Origin: Mnemiopsis leidyi
Lineage: Eukaryota > Ctenophora > Tentaculata > Lobata > Bolinopsidae
Direction of reading: 5' to 3'
NCBI GenBank assembly: GCA_000226015.1
Contig: JH152778.1
Location: 66,046-130,045 of the forward strand
Length of the DNA stretch: 64,000 bases
Of the stretch, positions 62,193-64,000 are shown in pieces (within the stretch, counting starts at the first letter, position 1; each line of letters starts with the position of its first letter). Under the pieces are notes generated by a model. It did no database searches. It saw nothing but the letters and a program-made list of their open reading frames with translations, and was not told where the DNA came from. The position numbers and the translations under genes were made by a program.

Positions 62193-63939
62193 CTTGGCAA
62201 TAAGTGAGCTGCCACCAGCAGATATACCCGATATCCCCGCATCTCTCTCCTAGGTGATGATGTGCTGTACAAAAGGTGCTAATTCATCCCGGTTACTTAT
62301 CCACGTAACACACCCCCACCCCCTGCGGCTATGTGTGACATCAGGCACCCACAATATATATGCTTTAGGTCCCAGACGGAACTTATTCAAAACTAGATTG
62401 TTGAAATTAACTAAGGGTTGGAATGTCGGTTATTTTGGTATCTTTTTATTTAAAAAGACCATGCACTTTTAGCCATTTTGTGTGGAGCAAAGATTAACTT
62501 CTAATTTTGAACGCCCAAAAGATGAGATATTTCGTCTATTTTCAAACAAAAGTATCAAGCAAATAATTTCATCTCCTTCCGCAGGATTCCAAATCGCCGT
62601 CTTTCACGTTTACAATTTTCAAGTCTTATTTAATTCTTCTGTCTAGGCTAACTACATAATTTGCTCAAATTTCTATAAACTGAGAAATAAATATTATCTC
62701 CTTTCAAATTTATGCAAGTGTCTAGAATCGTATTGCTCAAGCTATGTTAACGCTTTAATACCTCATGAAAACATCAAAAAGTGTTTTAAAGTAAATATCA
62801 TCAAAACCGACGATAGAAAAATATAGATTGGTATGGTTTCAAAGGAAGAATTTAAGCACGTTGGTTTTGACATGCTATCACGAATGTATGAGGTATATTT
62901 TTAAGTATTTTTAAGTAGCATAACCGATAAGTCGCGTTCACACCTCTTTTAGCCCTTGCTAGTGGAAAGTTAATGTCACGTGGCATGGTATCTCGAATGT
63001 GATTGGCTTGTCTGACACTACGAGTTAAACCTAAACGGCTTGTAGCTCTATATAGAATGTTATAAGTTGTGCTAGGTACCGAGTAGCTAGTATGTGTAGA
63101 CCCGTTATATAAAACAGTAACAGGAGAACTTACTTAGTTTGATAAATACAGTTTACACAGTTACACTAACGTACATCTGGCACTGGCACTGAAATTAACA
63201 TATTTGTTTCAGTTCAACCTCAGATGTGAAAAGCAACAGAAAATTGCAAATTTGGGACTTGGCTTTGTCAGTTTTTGTGGTTCCTGTCACGACTACCTGC
63301 AGGCCTGGCAAGGCTGGCATCCTTATTTTACTCAAGTCTAGGTGCACTGACTTGTTATTCAACAAATACTTGAAATGATTCTCTCATTACGTCATCAGAT
63401 ATTCTGGAATCACTAATGCATTCTTTAAAACTTAAACCCCTGCAGCGATCCAACGCTGCCCATTACGTGATATGAACACTTCCACTACTTAACATTACAC
63501 CGTGCTGAAATAGCATTAAGTTAACTTAAATTAGTGACAGCCTTTTAAATACCAGCTTATTCTGATTCCGCACTTTACTTGAAGAGTTTAAAGATATGAA
63601 ATGATTATTATGTCATTCCACAAATCAAAACTCCATATAATAATACCTAACTCTCCGGTGTAGTTTTTGTAAGTTGTGGTGATCAAGGGCGTGTCTAATC
63701 AGATGTAATTTTAGCGGGAAACCACCAAAATCAGGACACGTAATTATTACTTATCATCCCGATAAACATAATATCACGTCATCCTTACTTACCTGCATCA
63801 AGTATTCGTGATTTAACGACACTGCACCACATGCGCTCAAACTCTAATTCGTCACTCAGACACACACGCATAATATTATCAGAATGCTAATGTAATTTAC
63901 TTAATGTTAATAAGAAGGGTACAGTGACTGTGTTCAAGG

Positions 63940-64000
63940 CCAGGAGGGAGGGAGGGAGGGAGGAGGAGGTAGGAGGGAGGGAGGGAGGGAGGGAGGGAGG
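63940..64000. repeat. GGGA microsatellite at the window end
   Basis: A GGGA/GGA run continuing past the end of the window. Confidence 0.95.

Larger units (their letters stand above)
59477..64000. other. Repeat-rich stretch after the last visible PAK exon
   Basis: No kinase C-lobe exon or other gene recognised. Contains a 58-bp tandem duplication (60709-60811), TCCTACTCC repeats near 60870-60930, three microsatellite arrays listed separately, and a possible promoter-like ATTGG plus TATATAG pair at about 63001-63055. Confidence 0.45.

Overview
The window is nuclear DNA of an animal. Its genes are cut by many short GT-AG introns. They include an intron-bearing histone H3.3, a p21-activated kinase (PAK), an EF-hand protein and secreted Cys-rich proteins. 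Repeat load is high (minisatellites, MITEs, a LINE remnant) and there are four assembly gaps. The base composition looks AT-rich. The asparagine synthetase is of the AsnB type rather than the usual animal ASNS type, and several secreted proteins are of kinds common in marine invertebrates. I therefore favour a marine invertebrate, perhaps a non-bilaterian, but the sequence does not name the phylum. Almost every long open frame crossing a repeat or an N gap is an artefact. The real genes are chains of short exons that I joined by splice sites, phase and protein similarity.

Layout: 0.8-3.1 kb (-), a single-pass membrane protein with eight CC pairs outside and PPxY motifs inside (Shisa/STMC6-like). 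3.8-5.3 kb (-), a small secreted protein resembling an NTR/TIMP-type domain. 7.6-15.7 kb (-), an AsnB-type glutamine-dependent asparagine synthetase in at least 11 exons. One of its introns holds a complete gene on the opposite strand (9.9-11.2 kb, +) for a secreted lectin-like/sushi protein. Another of its introns holds a 731-bp hAT-like element inserted exactly at a 3' splice site. 15.7-25.7 kb has little coding: one doubtful membrane ORF, a fold-back element around an 852-nt gap, and a 57-bp near-perfect hairpin. 25.8-32.8 kb (+), a four-EF-hand calmodulin/troponin C-like gene with two candidate first coding exons. 33-35 kb, a tRNA-like sequence inside an inverted repeat. 35.6-36.9 kb (+), histone H3.3 with a four-CCAAT promoter. 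37.5-37.9 kb, a 21-bp minisatellite and a gap. 39.7-40.1 kb (-), a LINE reverse-transcriptase tail. 40.3-40.9 kb (+), a small CRIB-domain protein. 44.2-59.2 kb (+), the 5' part of a group II PAK: CRIB, linker and kinase N-lobe, with the remaining kinase exons not found. 59.2-64.0 kb, mostly repeats.

Functionally, the most coherent group is the two neighbouring CRIB genes, a CRIB-only protein and a PAK4-like kinase, both predicted effectors of Cdc42/Rac GTPases. The other genes look like independent neighbours. The most striking structural points are the hAT-like insertion whose end rebuilds the acceptor AG, the 64-bp tandem array made from the end of a PAK exon with its splice donor, and the duplicated EF-hand 1 exon.
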